Of a stretch of DNA of 64,000 bases, positions 22,985-33,258 are shown one piece after another; the first letter of the stretch is position 1, and each line of letters opens with the position of its first letter. Source of the DNA: Delphinus delphis. Taxonomy: Eukaryota; Chordata; Mammalia; Artiodactyla; Delphinidae. A program made the position numbers and the translations under genes. A model generated the notes under the pieces. It saw only the letters and a program-made list of their open reading frames with translations, was not told the origin of the DNA and ran no database searches. Location: NCBI RefSeq assembly GCF_949987515.2, contig NC_082703.1, forward strand, positions 10,812,680-10,876,679, read 5' to 3'.

Positions 22985-23260
22985 GCCGTTTTCAAGGCCC
23001 TGTCGATATGCCACTTCCTCCTGAAAGTCTTCCCAAATCCCACCGTTCAGAATCCTTCCTTCTCCTGTAATCTCACAATATTTTTTTGGAACCACTACAA
23101 GAACACTCATTTCATTCTCATTCATATCATACTTCATTTTTAACGTCTTTTCCAAGCGAATTGTAAGTCCAGTGACAACAGCATCCACCTTACATTCTTG
23201 TTTTTTTCTGCACATGGCAAATTGTAGATCCTCACTATTCAAACAAGAAAAATCTCTCAG
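22985..23260 (+). mobile_element. L2 LINE 3' end
   Basis: The text 'ttcaaggccctgtcgatatgccacttcctcctgaaagtcttcccaaatccc', 'gaatccttccttctcctgtaatctcacaat', 'ttggaaccactacaagaacactcatttc' follows the noncoding L2 3' end in order. A 135-codon minus-strand frame at 22835-23242 lies antisense to this L2, and extending it upstream hits a stop just beyond 23310. It is therefore an antisense accident and not a gene. Confidence 0.7.
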
Positions 23261-23424
23261 GTCTATTTTGTCTTGGAATGTTGTATAGTATCCTGATAAC
23301 TGGTTTGCTTATGTAGCACAGCAACGATGAATCTTGGAGTTACTCAGCTTTCCTTTCTTTACTTTGTTTACTAGGAAACTTGGTTCCCATTTAGGCCACT
23401 CCCCAGAGTTTGATGGCATAGATA

Positions 23425-24068
23425 TTTTTTTTATTGAAGTACAGGTGATTTACAATATTAGTTTTGAGTATACAGCATAGTGATTCAGTATTTTTGCAGA
23501 TTATACTCTATTATAGGTTATTATAAGGTAATGCACATTTCCTTGTGCTATACAGTATACCCTTGCTGCTTATCTATTTTATACATAGTATTTTGTATCT
23601 CTTAATCTCATACCCCTTATTTGTCTATTCCCGCCTCCCCTTCCCTCTCCCCTTTGGTAACCACAAGTTTGTTTTCTATATCTGTGAGTCTGCTTCTGTT
23701 TTGCACATACATTTACATTCCACATATAAGTGATATCATACAGCATTTGTCTTTCTCTGACTTATTTCACTAAGCGTAATATTCTCTAGGTCCAACCACG
23801 TGGCTGCAAATGGCAGAATTTCATTCTTTTTAATAGCTGAGTAATATTCCATTGTATTTGTGTATATATACACATACCACAACTTCTTAATCCAACTGTC
23901 TGTTGATAGGCACTTGGGTTGCTTCCATATCTTGGCTATTGTAAACAGTGCTGTTATGAACACTGAGGTGTATGTATCTTTTCAAATTAATGTTTTCGTT
24001 TTTTTCCAGATATATACCAAGGAGTGGAATTGCTGGATCATATGGTAGTTCTATTTTTAGTTTTTTTG
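23425..24068 (-). mobile_element. L1 3' end with ORF2 C-terminal remnant
   Basis: The minus-strand L1 fragment runs from a poly(T) (tail) at about 23427 through the 3' UTR into ORF2. At 23736-23963 the minus-strand frame still reads the ORF2 C-terminal pattern with [26 protein letters not shown] and the WLDLENITLSEISQ block. In L1 this C-terminal part belongs to the ORF2 reverse transcriptase/endonuclease protein. The element is 5'-truncated and cannot encode a functional protein. Confidence 0.9.
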
Positions 24069-25149
24069 TGTGTGCTTATCTTACTTCTGGATTTAACATT
24101 TTCTTTACATTAAAAAAAAATTTAACTCTTCTTCCCTCAAATTAATTCAATTAGTTATATTAACTTTTTACATTTATGTATTTTTGTGACTATTTTAACT
24201 GTGGAATGACACAGAATATTTAAACGTAACCCAATAAACAGATACTCCATAACTGATTACTGAACTGTATTTATTTTATAGCATTTATCAAATTCTTCTT
24301 ACAAAGGTTACTCGGTGGGTGTGCTAATTTCAGAAAAATGGTAATTAGTTTAAGATGGCAACCTTTGAAAATAAAAAAAAAAAACCTTTATTACAAATGA
24401 ATTTTTTTTCTCCACAATAGTCCGTAATTATTAGAATTACCCAGATAGCAGGCAGGTAGGTACAGCTGGTTCTACCGTTGGCTTTAGATTCCAGTTTTTA
24501 CATTTAAAATTGGGGGGAGGAGCGGTGGCTAAAAGATCTCTAAGTCCTTCTTCACTTCTCACATCATGGGATTCTTAAATACCCTTGACTCTCCACTTCT
24601 CTCTGCCTATGTTGACATAGTCCCAGAACATCAGGGAGGAGGTTTAAAAGTCGATATAAATCTTTCAGGCCCTTCGTTTTCAGTGTTGGTTTAAATTTCT
24701 AGACTGATGATGAATTAAGAAAGAGCATTTGGAGAATTCGACAATGTGAGAATATCTATGCGGCCCACCCAGGATAATCTCAGGATTTTTCTGAAGCTCC
24801 ACAGTCATATGAGTATACGTATGGGGAAATCAATGAAAAAAAAGTGAATCCACATTTAGCTAATAGAACATAAAATAGCTACATGATTTCAAGGCTATTT
24901 TCTCCATTAATCGTTACTCATATAATTTGAAAGCCTTAGAAAAACTATTGAGGAAAAAGACAAGGCAAGACAGATGGGGAAGAAGAAATGACAAAAGTGA
25001 AAGCTGGACAATGGGAACAGGATGTGGGCTCATGGGTTGAGAATGAAATTAAGCCATTACTTCTCTATATTCTCCCAGTGTCCTGAACTTTCCTAAACCT
25101 ACCCTGCATGCACACTCATCCCCAGAATACCAGACAGGAAGGCAATATT
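24069..25149. other. Unique AT-rich DNA, no gene recognised
   Basis: No repeat family or exon is recognised. Poly(A) and poly(T) runs occur near 24370-24410. Confidence 0.5.
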
Positions 25150-25318
25150 CCACGATCTTTAGAACATATACTATTAGTGGCTGCCATCCACTTATCAGCT
25201 GTGTAACCTTGGTGGTTTCCTAATCGAACAAGATTATTGTCTGTCACATGAAGATAATAACGGTACTTACAGCATAGGATACTATACAGATTAAATGAGA
25301 TGATATATTTACAATGTA
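25150..25318 (+). mobile_element. MIR fragment
   Basis: The order 'cagctgtgtaaccttggtggtttcctaa', 'gtctgtcacatgaagataataacggtacttaca' and 'attaaatgagatgatatatttacaatgtacagtg' fits a decayed MIR. It directly precedes an L2-like end. Confidence 0.7.
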
Positions 25319-25490
25319 CAGTGTCGGTCATTGATTCATTTATTCGTTCAACACATATTTATTAAACACCTACTATGTGCCAAGCACTAGTCTAGAGATT
25401 CACAATATATTCGTGAACAAAACTGATAAAGATTCCCACTCATGTGGAGATTCCTTTGTAAATAGCTAATTAACAGAACTAAATAACAAG
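25319..25490 (+). mobile_element. L2 LINE fragment
   Basis: The signature 'cattcgttcaacacatatttattaaacacctactatgtgccaagcactag' and 'gtgaacaaaactgataaagattcccactcatgtggag' is typical of L2. No coding sequence remains. Confidence 0.75.
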
Positions 25491-25554
25491 GAACCAAGGA
25501 GAGGAGGTGCCATGGGCAAGTTGGATGGGGCTGTGTGAAGACAAAAAGTTGGAG

Positions 25555-25669
25555 GGAATTCCTTGGCGGTCCAGAGGTGAGGACTCCGCATTTCCACTGC
25601 TGAGGGCCCAGGTTTGGTCCCTGGTGAGGGAACTAAGATCCCACAAGCCACTTGGCACGGACAAAAATA
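25555..25669 (+). mobile_element. Short CHR-1-like SINE
   Basis: The copy is flanked by a perfect 12-bp target duplication, AAAAAGTTGGAG, at 25543-25554 and 25670-25681. It begins 'ggaattccttggcggtccag', has the B box region 'caggtttggtccctgg' (worn) and ends with an A-rich tail. At 115 bp it is the same small type as the copy at 7618-7773. Confidence 0.9.
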
Positions 25670-25681
25670 AAAAAGTTGGAG

Positions 25682-26749
25682 AAAAGACTGCTGGGAATGG
25701 CCAGGGCCTCAGCTGGGCACACACTCTCATGTTTTGGCATCTGCAGGATTTGGCCAGAATTATTTGGATATTTTCTGACATGTTCACGCATATTCTTAAA
25801 ATCTTTATGCTTTAAAGGAAAAAGAACGCATCAACAAAATATAATAAATTATTACAAAATAGGAATGTCTCTTCATTTAGAACTTCTAATCCACCATGAC
25901 AAGCATATTTTTTCCCCATATTTCAAGGTTGTTTCTATGAAACAATGTAATATATTTTGTAACGGGCTTTTCAATCAAGGGTGTATAACACTATAAAAAT
26001 TTTGATAACATTTACTGTCACTTTGCAGAGTGAACAAAAAATAAAAAACCCACATATGTTTTCAAAAGGAAACATACCTGGTAGAAGAAGTAAAAAATGA
26101 GGCGTCTGCAGTCAGGTGTTTTTAGTTCCACAACTGCAAACCAGCCACAAAACTGCGAGTACTTTGTGCAGGTTCCTGATAAATTCTACTTCTGATATTT
26201 GCTTTCACAACTTCAGCATTTTGGCAGATTTTTTGGTCTCCTTTCTCTCTATGTGTAAATACGTCAGGTTTTCTCTACACACTATATAGCAAAGAACGAT
26301 TTAATTGGAGCTTGTGTTGGAAATTCTTAGTAGGAGGCAGTCCAGAGTATATAAGAAACTAAGACAAACATGGGATTTAATATTGTGCATTCCCAATTTT
26401 GTGACTTTTATAAATTGTCTCACTTTCCAGGTGTTGTAGATTTTTAGGATTACCACTATTTGGGAAATAATACTGTCTCCTAAGCCTTCCATATCAGGAG
26501 GTTTATGCTCACAGCAATTTTGCATGTTAGTAATAACAATTCTCTATTATAGATAGAAAACAAGCTATGAACTTTCTCAAGTCTATAAGGGGCACAGCTA
26601 GAGCTTGAACTCAAGGCCATGAGGTTCTAAAGGACATTGGATCAAGTAAGGCTGATAGCAGTATGGACTAGGGGTATGAAGCCCACCTTAGTCAAGATAG
26701 GCTTGATAGTACTGGCAGCGACAAGAATATTCTGCAATAGAGAGCTATT
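25682..26749. other. Unique DNA, no gene recognised
   Basis: Overlapping frames of 102 and 114 codons at 25507-25996 start within or beside the SINE and have no known homology. A MIR/L2-like smear ('cacagctagagcttgaactcaagg') occurs near 26595-26625 but is too short to call. Confidence 0.45.
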
Positions 26750-26788
26750 AAAACACATTTAAGAAAAAAAAAAAAAAAACACATTTAA

Positions 26789-27008
26789 GGGCTTCCCTGG
26801 TGGCGCAGTGGTTGAGAGTCCGCCTGCCGATGCAGGGGACACGGGTTCGTGCCCCGGTCCGGGAAGATCCCACATGCCGTGGAGCGGCTGGGCCCGTGAG
26901 CCATGGCCGCTGGGTCTGTGCGTCCAGAGCCTGTGCTCCACAACGGGAGAGGCCACAACAGTGAGAGGCCCGCATACCGCAAAAAAAACACCCCAAAAAC
27001 GAAAAGAA
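26789..27008 (+). mobile_element. CHR-type SINE, short form
   Basis: A complete short-form copy with head 'gggcttccctggtggcgcag', B box region 'gggttcgtgcccc' and an A-rich tail after 'cccgcataccgc'. The 8-bp word ACATTTAA flanks it at 26781-26788 and 27009-27016. An extra copy of the same target word with an A-only run lies immediately upstream at 26750-26780. Confidence 0.93.
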
Positions 27009-27016
27009 ACATTTAA

Positions 27017-27957
27017 CATTCATCACAAATTATTACATGTCCATATTTATACTCAGACGCATGTCCTATATTAGAGGATATAAAATCAGGAGTCTGTTTT
27101 AGCTTCTGAAATGGAAATGTCTACGGTAATCTTTTCTGGCCATGACCGCCCAATACTAAGGAGGTTATAAAAGCACAGATTTTGGTCCTCACTCCCTAGA
27201 GATCCCTGTTCAATAAATCTTTGGTGGGGGACTACCATGTATGTGTACTCTACAAACATTCTTCAGATGAAGCTGGTGTGTAGTCACAGTTGAAAAGCAA
27301 ATGCTTCAAGATATTTAATATTCTATGATAATACACCCCTTGCCCATTTCATCAGTAGTGTCTTATCTAAAAAGGCTACAAAGGAAAACCTCCACGTTTA
27401 ATTAATAGCCCTTCCATTTGCATTATTAGATAAAGACACACACACACACACGTGCCTACAGTGACAGGAGCATTGGAAGAGGTCTTGTTTTTAACCACCG
27501 TTTAAAATAATCATGTAGCAATGCAATGTGCCATTGTGGATTAGACCTGGGAACAGAAAAAGAACAATACTAATGGAAAGCCTGGTGAGATCCAAGTAAA
27601 CTCTGAAGTTTAGTTAATAGTATTGTACTGATGTAAATTTCCTAGTTTTGACAAATTACTGTGCTTATGCAAATTTCTAACATTAGGGGAAGCTGGGTGA
27701 AGTGTGAATGGAAACTACTTTCTCTGCAACTTTAATGCCGATCTAAGATCTTTCTAAAATAAAAAGTAAAGTTTTTAAAAAATCATCATATCCAGATACA
27801 AAATTCTTAAAGTGTTACTTCCATTTTCCAGGTATAACGCGTATCCTAAGGTGGCCCATAGCATTAAGTTTCTTTCTTCCAAAACCTACATCGTAAATGA
27901 TAATGGGGAAGGCAGAGAGAAGGTATGAAGTGAAGGTCAGGAGTGGCAAAGAGATCA
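27017..27957. other. Unique DNA with short (AC)n
   Basis: A short AC array lies at 27435-27451. No repeat family or exon is otherwise recognised. Confidence 0.5.
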
Positions 27958-27967
27958 AGAGAACATT

Positions 27968-28176
27968 GGGCTTCCCTGGTGGCTCAGTGGTTGAGAGTCC
28001 GCCTGCCGATGCAGGGGACACGGGTTCGTGCCCCGGTCTGGGAGGATCTCACGTGCCTCGGAGCGGCTGGGCCTGTGGGCCATGGCCGCTGAGCCTGTGC
28101 GTCCGGAGCCCGTGCTCCGCAACGGGAGAGGCCACAACAGTGAGGCCCGCGTACCGCAAAAAAAAAAAAAAAAGAG
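27968..28176 (+). mobile_element. CHR-type SINE, short form
   Basis: The short-form copy is flanked by AGAGAACAT at 27958-27966 and 28177-28185. It ends in a pure A-run after 'ggcccgcgtaccgc'. Four bases of the short-form consensus ('gaga' in 'gtgagaggcccgc') are missing near 28141. The 144-codon plus-strand frame at 27897-28331 runs through it and is not a gene. Confidence 0.93.
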
Positions 28177-28185
28177 AGAGAACAT

Positions 28186-29569
28186 GGAGCTTAAGCAGAA
28201 TCCCAGAGAGCCCAGCCCAAGGAAGATGCTGGAGGCCATATAAAGCTTCTCTGATTCACAGAGATTATGTTGATCCTTTGAGAGATTTCCCTCTGCTGAC
28301 TACTGTACACTGTATAGGACCAAATGGTTGAATGCTTTTGGCATTTAGCAAAAGCTATGGGGCAGGGCCCTGGCAGGACATGGGGAATCAAGATCTGAGA
28401 GTTATTAAAAAAGATGCTAAATGAATAAAGTAGTTAGTTAATGCCAATGCAAATTAACTTCGGAAATTAAGAGGGACTCATCTACAGGGCATTGAAAGAG
28501 GAGAACTGGGCAAGAGGAAAGAATGCAGAGTGTCAGAAGCAAAGGAAGAGACGACTGAGACATTTGGCGCCTTTGGTCTAAGGGCTGCTCCTGTTCAGAG
28601 GTGAACATGGAATTATTGCCACAGTCAGGTACTTTCTCCAAAGTTGCATATTTCATCGATGACTATTTCTTAAGTAAGCGAAGTAAACTTAAGTTACCAC
28701 ATACAGTTTCAAAATTATTTGAAAGGATTTCTACCGCAGAAATTTCCACCCCATGCTTTTCCCTCGTGAGCTTCTCTCCTGATGCACCTTTCAAAATAAA
28801 ACCAGCACGGGAAGGATATCTAGGTGTTTGAAAATTCCCATTTCCATCCGAACAAGTTCAGGCAGTTGAAGGTTACACGCCCAGGTTTGGGGGTGTGCAT
28901 GACAATGGTGTCCCAGTATCACTCATTTTATCAAGTTGGGGCAGAGAAGTACACATACGTTACAACATGTTGGGAGCTTATGAACCATCTAATTACCCAG
29001 TGCAAGATTCAGTTGACAGCCAAGTCCAAGAACTTACAAAAGAGGGAAAAGAAAAAGAAATGAATGAAATATAACTCTTATATAAAGCTGATTACAAGAG
29101 GCTGATAAGAGAAGGAGTGATGTATGAAAAAAAAACCCTCAAAAAAGTTCACATAAGTAGTTTGGAATGTGATTATACAAACTGGAACAAGAGTAAAACC
29201 CACAGCCTTTCACATTTGACAGAAATGAGAGTTTAGGGAAAAGAAAAGTTAGATTATCTTACCTTTCTTATTTATATTTCCCTAATGTTCAGACAGCTAT
29301 TATTTGGTAGTAATGCACTTGTTGAAAAAAAAAAAATCTTATATTTTTGTTTTTCTTAAGTGGCTATTATGTGCCTCTTTTTTAACCGCAAAAACTCAAA
29401 CTTAGTTTTTTCTCATTTGGTGGTTTCAACCTGGAAGGTGAGCCCCAGGTCAGAATAGTTGGGTTTGGGAGAGGAATTGGGGGAATCTACCAAAACTGTA
29501 ACCCAGAGCCACGTATTTGCAGGGCACTCTTATTGATCTCGAGTAACCAATAAGCTGTTGGGCTAACTT
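28186..29569. other. Unique DNA, no gene recognised
   Basis: About 1.4 kb without a recognised repeat. Frames of 66-79 codons on both strands have no recognised domains. The 79-codon frame at 28824-29063 ends in a run of lysines from A-rich sequence. Confidence 0.5.
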
Positions 29570-29582
29570 CCATTTCATTTTG

Positions 29583-29805
29583 TTTAGGTTTTTTTGGTTT
29601 GTTTTGTTTTGTTTGCAGTACGCGGGCCTCTCACTGTTGTGGCCTCTCCCGTTGCGGAGCACAGGCTCCGGACGCGCAGGCTCAGCGGCCAGGGCTCACG
29701 GGCCCAGCCACTCCGCGGCATGCGGGATCCTCCCGGACCGGGGCACGAACCCACGTCCCCTGCATCGGCAGGCGGACTCTCAACCACTGTGCCACCAGCG
29801 AAGCC
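29583..29805 (-). mobile_element. CHR-type SINE, short form
   Basis: The minus-strand copy has a perfect 13-bp target duplication, CCATTTCATTTTG, at 29570-29582 and 29806-29818. Its tail is a GTTTT-rich run on the plus strand. All three plus-strand frames are open across most of its antisense, which gives frames of 77, 104 and 111 codons that are repeat-derived. Confidence 0.95.
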
Positions 29806-29869
29806 CCATTTCATTTTGCATTTGCATACTAATATTGCTCATTCTAAGCTTTCCTCATTCCAGAGGTGG

Positions 29870-30125
29870 CCTGTTGCAGCAGTTAAGAGGCTAGCCTCTG
29901 AGGCCAGATGGCCTGGGTTTGATTGTTAGCTCTGCTGCTTAACAGTTGTGTGATCACAGTTTGTACGGGTTTGCACTCAGTTTTCTTCCCTGAAAAATGG
30001 GGATGATAATAGTTACCTCATAGGGCTGTGAGGATTAAATGAGTTCAGAGATGTAAAGGGCCTGGAATGGTCCCTGACACACAATAAGTACTATATAAGG
30101 ATTAGCTATTATCATTATTATCATT
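29870..30125 (+). mobile_element. MIR (nearly full length)
   Basis: The order 'ggcctgggtttgattgttagctctgctgcttaacagttgtgtgatc', 'tcagttttcttccctgaaaaatggggatgataatagttacctcatagggctgtgaggattaaatgag' and 'ggtccctgacacacaataagtactatataa' is that of MIR in the plus orientation. Confidence 0.9.
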
Positions 30126-31004
30126 CATTGTAGGAGGGTCAAATCCTTTACTTTTTCCCCAACTTTGAAATGGTGCTTTAGAGTGGGAGTGGAGGAAAGA
30201 TAATGGCCAGAGAGACTAAGTCAAATCCTCCCCTTGCCTTCACACATAAACGCCCAAGGAAAACTGTAGGAGGCGAGTGTGCAGAAATGAAGGTAAAAAT
30301 TTGGCTTTGTGTGTTAAAATGCTATTTCTCCAGAGCTCGACACAGTCATCAGTTTGATTCTTGGGTTTCTCATCCTGTTTGTATGTGTCCTAGATTCAGA
30401 ATCATAAACTGGGTCAGAGCTTTCAACACTTCTTGGATTACAGCTATTAAATCACTCTTTTGAACCACATACGGCGCAAAATATGGTTGTACTTAACACA
30501 GTGTGCCAAAATTCATTAGACTAATCTTTCTTCTAAATGACCCTAAACATTACCATTTCTTATACAGTGGATTTCAGAGCTTACTATTGATTTTCAAATC
30601 ACTTTGAGAGGCACTGGTGTCTGAGTCAATGGTGGTCTCATTGCCCTCTTTTGTGTAGTTAGAACTGGTTGTCAATCATCACCTCATGGCAGGGGGGAGT
30701 GGAAATGAAGAGTTATCTAGCTTATTCTAGACTTTTAGATTTTATGAGCTAATAAAATAATTTTTTTTAAATGGGCATTGACATCAAGTTGCCAAATTTA
30801 TTTCTGAAGTAAAACAAACAAAATTATCATCTACTGTCACTATTCATAAAAAAGAACTCTTTAATACTTTGATATGTATATATAGTTATATATAATATAA
30901 GTGGTATTTATACATACATACATTCTCAGAAGGATCCTGTCAAGTGGAATATGAGAAGGAAAATGTCTATATTTTTCAATAACATTTTTTGACAATTTTT
31001 TCTT
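30126..31004. other. Unique AT-rich DNA
   Basis: No repeat family or exon is recognised. TA-rich low-complexity sequence lies at about 30873-30925. Confidence 0.5.
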
Positions 31005-31130
31005 GATTAGAAGGTAAGATTCACCTAGGCATGTACTTTGCCTTTCTCATTTGTCCCTGATTACCCAGAGACATTATTAGAATCTAAAAGGTACTGAATA
31101 TTTGTTGAATAAATAAATAACTATACATGT
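31005..31130 (+). mobile_element. L2 LINE 3' terminus
   Basis: The order 'aaggtaagattcacctaggcatgtactttgcc', 'aaggtactgaatatttgttgaataaataaataac' matches the extreme 3' end of L2, including the (TGAA/TAAA) terminal repeats. Confidence 0.65.
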
Positions 31131-31711
31131 CTGCAGACTACATTGTCATCCTTTCTTTCAATTTTTCATTACAGACTATTTCTGATAAAACACCATCAGA
31201 GTCCAAATACAGTACTGGAAACTGCTGATCTATTAAAATACACTTGGGAGTCTGCTACACATTATGTGGAAAAAGATTGGAGGGCAATATATTTGTATCT
31301 TTAAAACTCCACAAAAATGATAGTAGTAGGATTTTTGAAAAGGTTGCTAAATATTTTTAAAATAAGAAAGTAATTTCAAAAGGTACTCTAGCCAGTGTAC
31401 TTCAAACCGTGTTTTGCAATGTGTTAGTGGGAATCAATTTTAATCAGTCACCACCCCCTTTAAAAAATGCGATAGGAGTAGCAGAGACTAGAATAGAAAG
31501 TATCACTGTGCATCACATATAGTCAAGTTTTGTGTTATAAACATCATCCAACTATTTCTCCAGTTAAACACACATATAGATATCAATGAACGCATTTTGG
31601 ACGTGGGTCTCAGTGGTCAAAAGCCTGTGATCCACTTACATAGACCTCTTTCTTGCCTCTAGTCAAATACAAAGCCATCTTCAAAAGATCTTACTTCAGT
31701 GCTTTCTTGGA
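31131..31711. other. Unique AT-rich DNA
   Basis: No repeat family or exon is recognised. It forms the left flank of the retroviral LTR. Confidence 0.5.
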
Positions 31712-32197
31712 ATGAGAGCCTAAAACCTTCCTTGGTGTAATGATGAATAAATGACTAAAATATAGTGCAACTTAGCTAGATGTTTTATGTCAACTGTTTT
31801 GATGGGATCAGTCAGAGAGGAGAATAGTAAACATACAGCCTCAACAAAGAGAACTGCTTGAAAGCAATGAGAAAGAGAAGATAAAAGGCCCTGGAAATGT
31901 TGAACTTTACCGGAATCTCGTGCTCCTGGAAAACAGCAATGATTAATACATCTCACGAGTCTTTTGCGTTCTGGCAAACAGCTAACTGTACACCTTGAGG
32001 TAAGACCCCACGGCCACCCTTCCTCATGACTCGCATAAGACTTGTACACAAATTCCTTGTTTACCTGCCTCTGTAAAACCCCAGGCCCCTTTCCTTTTCT
32101 TCAAGGCCTTCATCATTAATGAATATTATTGCAATATCATTGCAATAGTTTGAATAAAATAATCTCCTTAATTGTCCGGTGCAACTTGTCTTTGACA
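31712..32197 (+). mobile_element. ERV1-like LTR (5' LTR of a decayed provirus)
   Basis: The right boundary is well set: a polyadenylation signal AATAAA at 32153-32158, a short downstream region, then an end at CA (32196-32197) followed two or three bases later by a primer binding site. The left boundary is uncertain and placed at a TG near 31712. The text around 'cctgcctctgtaaaaccccagg' and 'gaataaaataatctcctta' is of the gammaretrovirus-like LTR style. The 109-codon minus-strand frame at 31720-32049 lies in the LTR and is not a gene. Confidence 0.6.
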
Positions 32198-32200
32198 GTT

Positions 32201-32218
32201 TGGTGTCGTGACTTGAAT
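32201..32218 (+). other. Retroviral primer binding site, tRNA-His type
   Basis: The 18-mer TGGTGTCGTGACTTGAAT matches 15 of 18 bases of the complement of the tRNA-His 3' end. All three differences are C-to-T or G-to-A, as expected from decay, one of them at a former CpG. It follows the LTR end by three bases. tRNA-His priming is typical of HERV-H-like ERV1 elements, but the family is not assigned here. Confidence 0.65.
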
Positions 32219-32602
32219 AGATTGGCTCTTGCATTCAAATCCTTGTTTACTCCAGACAAGTAATGAGGCCTCTTGGCGACCACAGAGCTCCATTCCTGGT
32301 CCAGGGTTTCAATGATGAGTCTAACTGTCCTGTAATATCAACTCTTATCCACTGGTAGCATGGCAAGGGTTTGATCTGTATTCCTTTTGAGTACTCGCTC
32401 ATTTTCTGGTGTAAGCTTCTTTTGTGGTTTGACCATTTGCTGATCTCTATAAATGGATTCATGATTTATGGAGATCTTGTCTCTCTTGCGTGAAGATGAC
32501 AGAGAATTTGGTTTGTTACTCTTTTCTATTTTGAGCTCAAATCAATTAAGATTCATACCCACTGGGAAGGGAATAGCTCTTTGATGTGGACCAGTAACTT
32601 TT

Positions 32603-32640
32603 GTAATTCTGTGTTACAGAATTACAAAACACAGAATTAC
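32603..32640. repeat. Perfect 13-bp inverted repeat
   Basis: GTAATTCTGTGTT (32603-32615) and its exact complement AACACAGAATTAC (32628-32640) flank a 12-base centre. A second, nested pairing, TAATTCTGT/ACAGAATTA, uses the left arm and the centre, so the segment can form two alternative hairpins. It lies about 400 bases after the primer binding site. Confidence 0.85.
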
Positions 32641-33054
32641 ACATGGGTGTGTGACTCTTCAACCATGGCTTAAATTTTAGAATTGAAGCTAAATTCTGTC
32701 TCTGTTTGCATTTCTGTGTGTCTGTAATTCAGAAAGCACTTTACCTCTCATTGTGTGAGCGTCTAACATCTTCTTAACTCAGGAAAGCATTACCAGATTA
32801 GATTGTAAAATCTCTTATAGGAGCTCTATTTTACTTGGCTTAGAGATAATCATTTGTATTAACTGAATATTTCTAAAATTCCCAGAAATTAAGGAAATTG
32901 ATACTAAATCATTTACTCAATACTTGATTGATACTAAGCTGAATTAATTGATGGATATTCATTGGATATCTAAATCATTTTTAAGTAAGACGGAATATTG
33001 AAACAGTGATCACGAAGCATAATTTTAAGGTTACATACATTTTCCCTTTTATTT

Positions 33055-33258
33055 ATTTATTTTTTGCGGTACGCGGGCCTCTCACTGCTGTGGCCTCCCC
33101 CGCCACGGAGCACAGGCTCCGGACACGCAGGCTCAGCAGCCATGGCTCACGGGCCCAGCCGCTTCGCGGCACGTGGGATCTTCCCGGACCAGGGCACGAA
33201 CCCGCGTCCCCCGCATCGGCAGGCGGACCCCCCAACCACTGCGCCACCAGGGAAGCCC
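33055..33258 (-). mobile_element. CHR-type SINE, short form, inside ERV remnant
   Basis: The minus-strand short-form copy is flanked by TCCCTTTTATTT at 33043-33054 and 33259-33270. It is GC-rich and intact at both ends. Its insertion into the provirus remnant places it later than the ERV. Confidence 0.94.

Noticed and set aside
22835..23242. 135-codon minus-strand frame that looks protein-like
   Set aside because: It is antisense to a recognisable L2 3' end. Extending it upstream meets a stop just past 23310, the listed start is a TTG, and no domain is recognised.
27897..28331. 144-codon plus-strand frame
   Set aside because: It crosses a CHR SINE, and the protein text repeats that of other SINE copies in the window.
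29580..29929. Overlapping frames of 104, 111 and 77 codons in all three plus frames
   Set aside because: All are antisense readings of one SINE. The same peptides recur at 14.6, 33.1 and 53.1 kb.
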